This document shows positions 62,067-64,000 of a stretch of DNA of 64,000 nucleotides, piece by piece. The notes below the pieces were generated by a model that did no database searches, was not told the origin of the DNA, and saw only the letters and a list, made by a program, of their open reading frames with translations. Where the stretch lies: positions 1 to 64,000 of the forward strand of contig JAUILN010000004.1 in NCBI GenBank assembly GCA_030432695.1. Direction: 5' to 3'. Position numbers and translations under genes: made by a program. The stretch's first letter is position 1; each line of letters starts with the position of its first letter. Origin of the DNA: a bacterium (lineage in GTDB: Bacteria > Planctomycetota > UBA1135 > UBA2386).

Positions 62067-62981
62067 GTGGCCACCACCAGCTACCTGCGCGTCGACGTGT
62101 TCTGTGATCGTCCCTTCGGCGGCAACCCGCTCGCGGTCTTCCCCGAGGCCGACGACCTCGGCGACGACACGATGCGCCTCTTGGCCCGCGAGATGAACCT
62201 GTCGGAGACGGTGTTCTGTCTGACGCCAACCGCGCCGCAGGCCGACACCCGCCTGCGCATCTTCACCGTCGACCGCGAGGTGCCGATGGCCGGTCATCCC
62301 ACGGTGGGCACGATCTTCGCCCTCTGCGAGTCGGGGATCCTCGACGTGGGGGATGGCGAGACGGTCCTGCAGGCGGAACTCGGCGTCGGCGTCCTGCCGG
62401 TCGTGGTGCGCAAGCGCGACGGTGTGGTCGAGTCGGTGACGATGACCCAGCGTGCGCCGCGCTTCGGCGAGCCGTTCGGCGACGTCGAGCTGGCGGCGCG
62501 GGCGCTGGGGCTGCGGGCCGACCAGCTCTGTCCCGGCGAGCTGCCGATCCGGGTGGTCGACACCGGCATCCCGTGGTTGCTGATCCCCTGCGAAGATCTC
62601 CGCGCCGTGCAGCGCATCGACCCAGTGGCGTCCGCTTGCCGGCAGCTCGCCGAGCGCACCGGCACCGACCTGATCCACGCGTTCACGCAGGACGTCGTCG
62701 ACCACTCCAGCTCGGTCCACACCCGGCACGTCTGGTTTGGCACCGTGACCCCGAGCGAGGACCCGGCGACCGGTTCCGCCGCCGGGTGCCTGGGCAGCTA
62801 CCTCGTCCACGAGCAGGTGTTGCTGGCGGCGCCCGACGTCGAGCTGACCGTCGAGCAGGGTCTGGAGATCGGACGTCCGTCGCGGATCCGGGTGCGCGTG
62901 GCAACCTCGAAGGGCCGCGTCAACGAAGTCCAGGTCGGTGGCACCGCGGTGCTGATGGGTGGCGGCGAGATCCGGGTCTGA
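62067..62981 (+). CDS. PhzF-family isomerase/epimerase-like protein
   Basis: 304 aa from a GTG with TAGGA upstream. DAP-epimerase-like double fold. PhzF features: LRVDVFCDRPFGGNPLAVFPEADDL, LAREMNLSETVFC with the catalytic Glu, IFTVDREVPMAGHPTVGTIFAL, VVDTGIPWLLIPC, HVWFGTVTPSEDPATGSAAGCLGSYLV. The family includes phenazine-biosynthetic PhzF and many proteins of unknown substrate. No phenazine genes are near, so the specific role is open. Cytoplasmic. It begins 41 bp after the SGNH gene. Confidence 0.9.
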   Translation: MATTSYLRVDVFCDRPFGGNPLAVFPEADDLGDDTMRLLAREMNLSETVFCLTPTAPQADTRLRIFTVDREVPMAGHPTVGTIFALCESGILDVGDGETVLQAELGVGVLPVVVRKRDGVVESVTMTQRAPRFGEPFGDVELAARALGLRADQLCPGELPIRVVDTGIPWLLIPCEDLRAVQRIDPVASACRQLAERTGTDLIHAFTQDVVDHSSSVHTRHVWFGTVTPSEDPATGSAAGCLGSYLVHEQVLLAAPDVELTVEQGLEIGRPSRIRVRVATSKGRVNEVQVGGTAVLMGGGEIRV

Positions 62982-63042
62982 CCCGGATCGACGGATTGCC
63001 GAGCGACGCCGGGCGGTCGAAGATGGGGGATCCGCCGCGCCC

Positions 63043-64000
63043 ATGACCTCGCACCCCATCGACCGCCTCGGCCGCCCCCAGCGAAGCCTCCGCGTCTCGG
63101 TCACCGACCGCTGCAACCTCCGCTGCACCTACTGCATGCCGGAGGAGAGCTACGTCTGGCTGCCGAAGTCCGACCTGCTGGACTTCGACGAACTCGAGCG
63201 GCTCGTCGCGCGGTTCGTGACGCAGGGCGTCGATCGGCTGCGGCTGACCGGCGGCGAGCCGTTGCTGCGCCAGGACCTCGACGTGCTGGTGGCGAAGTTC
63301 GCCGCCCTCGCGGGGATCGGCGACATCGCGATGACCACCAATGCGGTGCTGCTGCCGGAGAAGGCCACGGCGCTGCGCGCCGCCGGGTTGCGCCGGGTGA
63401 CGGTCAGCCTCGACACGCTGCAGCCCGAGCGCTTCGCGCAGCTCGCCGGTCGCGACCAGTTCGTCGCGACTCTCGCCGGCATCGATGCAGCGCTCGCCGC
63501 CGGCTTCGAACAGGTCAAGCTGAACACGGTCGTGATGCGCGGCCGCAACGACGACGAACTCGTCGACCTGCTGGCGTTCGGCCGCGAGCGCGGCATCGAG
63601 GTCCGGTTCATCGAGTACATGGACGTCGGTGGCGCCACCGGCTGGCACGGCGACCTGGTGGTGCCGCGCCGCGAGATCGTGGCCCGTGTCGCGGCGGCAA
63701 CGGGCGGCGTCGAGGCGCTGCGGGAGGACGACTGGGCGCCCGCCGATCGCTTCCGCGCCGGCGATGGCACCGTGTTCGGTGTGATCTCGTCGACCACCGA
63801 GCCCTTCTGTCGCACCTGCGACCGCACCCGGTTGACCGCCGACGGACGTTGGTTCACCTGCTTGTACGCGCGCGAAGGGGTCGATCTGCGCGGTGCGCTG
63901 CGCAGCGGTGCCAGCGATGCCGAACTCGAAGCATTGATCGGACGCGTGTGGACCGATCGGTCCGACCGGGGTGCGGAGGAACGGTTCGAGCTGCTCCATC
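63043..64000 (+). CDS. moaA: GTP 3',8-cyclase MoaA (3' end cut by the window)
   Basis: About 319 residues are visible from the ATG at 63043 and the frame runs off the right edge, close to the family's full length. MoaA is a radical-SAM enzyme that makes the first intermediate of molybdopterin. N-terminal cluster: TDRCNLRCTYCMPEES (CxxxCxxC). Then VDRLRLTGGEPLLRQDLD, TTNAVLLPEKA, VTVSLDTLQPERFAQLAG, VKLNTVVMRGRNDDE and IEVRFIEYMDVGG. The C-terminal second [4Fe-4S] site is FCRTCDRTRLTADGRWFTCL. It would serve the molybdenum hydroxylase encoded at 41.9-45.9 kb. Confidence 0.95.
   Translation, partial: MTSHPIDRLGRPQRSLRVSVTDRCNLRCTYCMPEESYVWLPKSDLLDFDELERLVARFVTQGVDRLRLTGGEPLLRQDLDVLVAKFAALAGIGDIAMTTNAVLLPEKATALRAAGLRRVTVSLDTLQPERFAQLAGRDQFVATLAGIDAALAAGFEQVKLNTVVMRGRNDDELVDLLAFGRERGIEVRFIEYMDVGGATGWHGDLVVPRREIVARVAAATGGVEALREDDWAPADRFRAGDGTVFGVISSTTEPFCRTCDRTRLTADGRWFTCLYAREGVDLRGALRSGASDAELEALIGRVWTDRSDRGAEERFELLH

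Noticed and set aside
1..64000. CRISPR array, insertion sequence, prophage or anti-phage island
   Set aside because: No direct-repeat/spacer pattern, transposase, integrase or defence enzyme was found; the only tandem array is the coding repeat at 1130-1264.

Overview
The window is about 70% GC and gene-dense on both strands. It looks like chromosomal sequence from a planctomycete-type bacterium. The evidence is a PVC-type membrane-bound dehydrogenase/HEAT/CxxCH cytochrome, an Asp-xxx-Cys-x-Pro-Ser-Arg type sulfatase, HEAT+VWA and carboxypeptidase-regulatory-like surface proteins, ELWxxDGT-repeat and parallel beta-helix secreted proteins, many lipoproteins, and large secreted proteins that share a C-terminal 'LLGL..xxQ' module. 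This assignment rests on gene content and style only; no rRNA or tRNA gene is present to confirm it. I found no phage, insertion sequence or CRISPR array.

Layout. 0.15-3.3 kb: small secreted and envelope proteins, including one gene interrupted by an in-frame TAG that also carries a 27-bp x5 repeat in its signal peptide. 3.5-8.2 kb: a propionyl-CoA carboxylation operon (methylmalonyl-CoA epimerase, carboxyltransferase, biotin carboxylase, separate biotin carrier, and a translationally coupled GNA1162-like lipoprotein). 8.3-18 kb: a DUF1569 protein, carboxypeptidase-regulatory-like, HEAT/VWA, GGDEF, GST and ELW-repeat proteins. 18-22.8 kb: a split RdgC-like pair, an apparently permuted parvulin, and two overlapping lipoprotein genes. 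23.2-25.5 kb: a DprE2/DprE1-like pair. 25.6-28.4 kb: an ECF sigma factor with its membrane partner, and two DUF4870 paralogues. 28.6-37.3 kb: PVC cytochrome, SlyD-like FKBP, DEAD-box helicase, zinc metallopeptidase, Hsp33 and a secreted hydrolase. 37.3-41.8 kb: beta-helix lipoprotein divergent from a sulfatase. 41.9-45.9 kb: a three-subunit molybdenum hydroxylase of the 4-hydroxybenzoyl-CoA reductase type. 46-56.2 kb: tandem beta-propeller-like lipoproteins, an SDR, a YHS-type lipoprotein, a di-haem protein and a 748-residue secreted protein. 57-64 kb: a thioredoxin-fold lipoprotein, a DAO-type oxidoreductase, an MBOAT/SGNH acetylation pair, a PhzF protein and a truncated moaA at the right edge.

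Functional links. The mce/pccB/accC/BCCP operon would convert propionyl-CoA to (R)-methylmalonyl-CoA. The hcrCAB-like operon needs molybdopterin, whose first biosynthetic enzyme MoaA is encoded at the window edge. The MBOAT and SGNH genes probably O-acylate an exported polysaccharide.

Most notable observations: (1) two intergenic loci, 51415-51539 and 58897-58979, hold a similar three-hairpin element whose third hairpin is 35 nt in both and shows a compensatory base change; (2) seven genes have a TAnnnT box only 6-9 nt before the start codon, suggesting leaderless transcripts; (3) a DprE1/DprE2-like pair outside Actinobacteria with Ala at the benzothiazinone-target Cys position; (4) an HcrB-like subunit that keeps the [4Fe-4S] cysteine spacing; (5) a parvulin whose first strand lies C-terminal to the rest of the domain.
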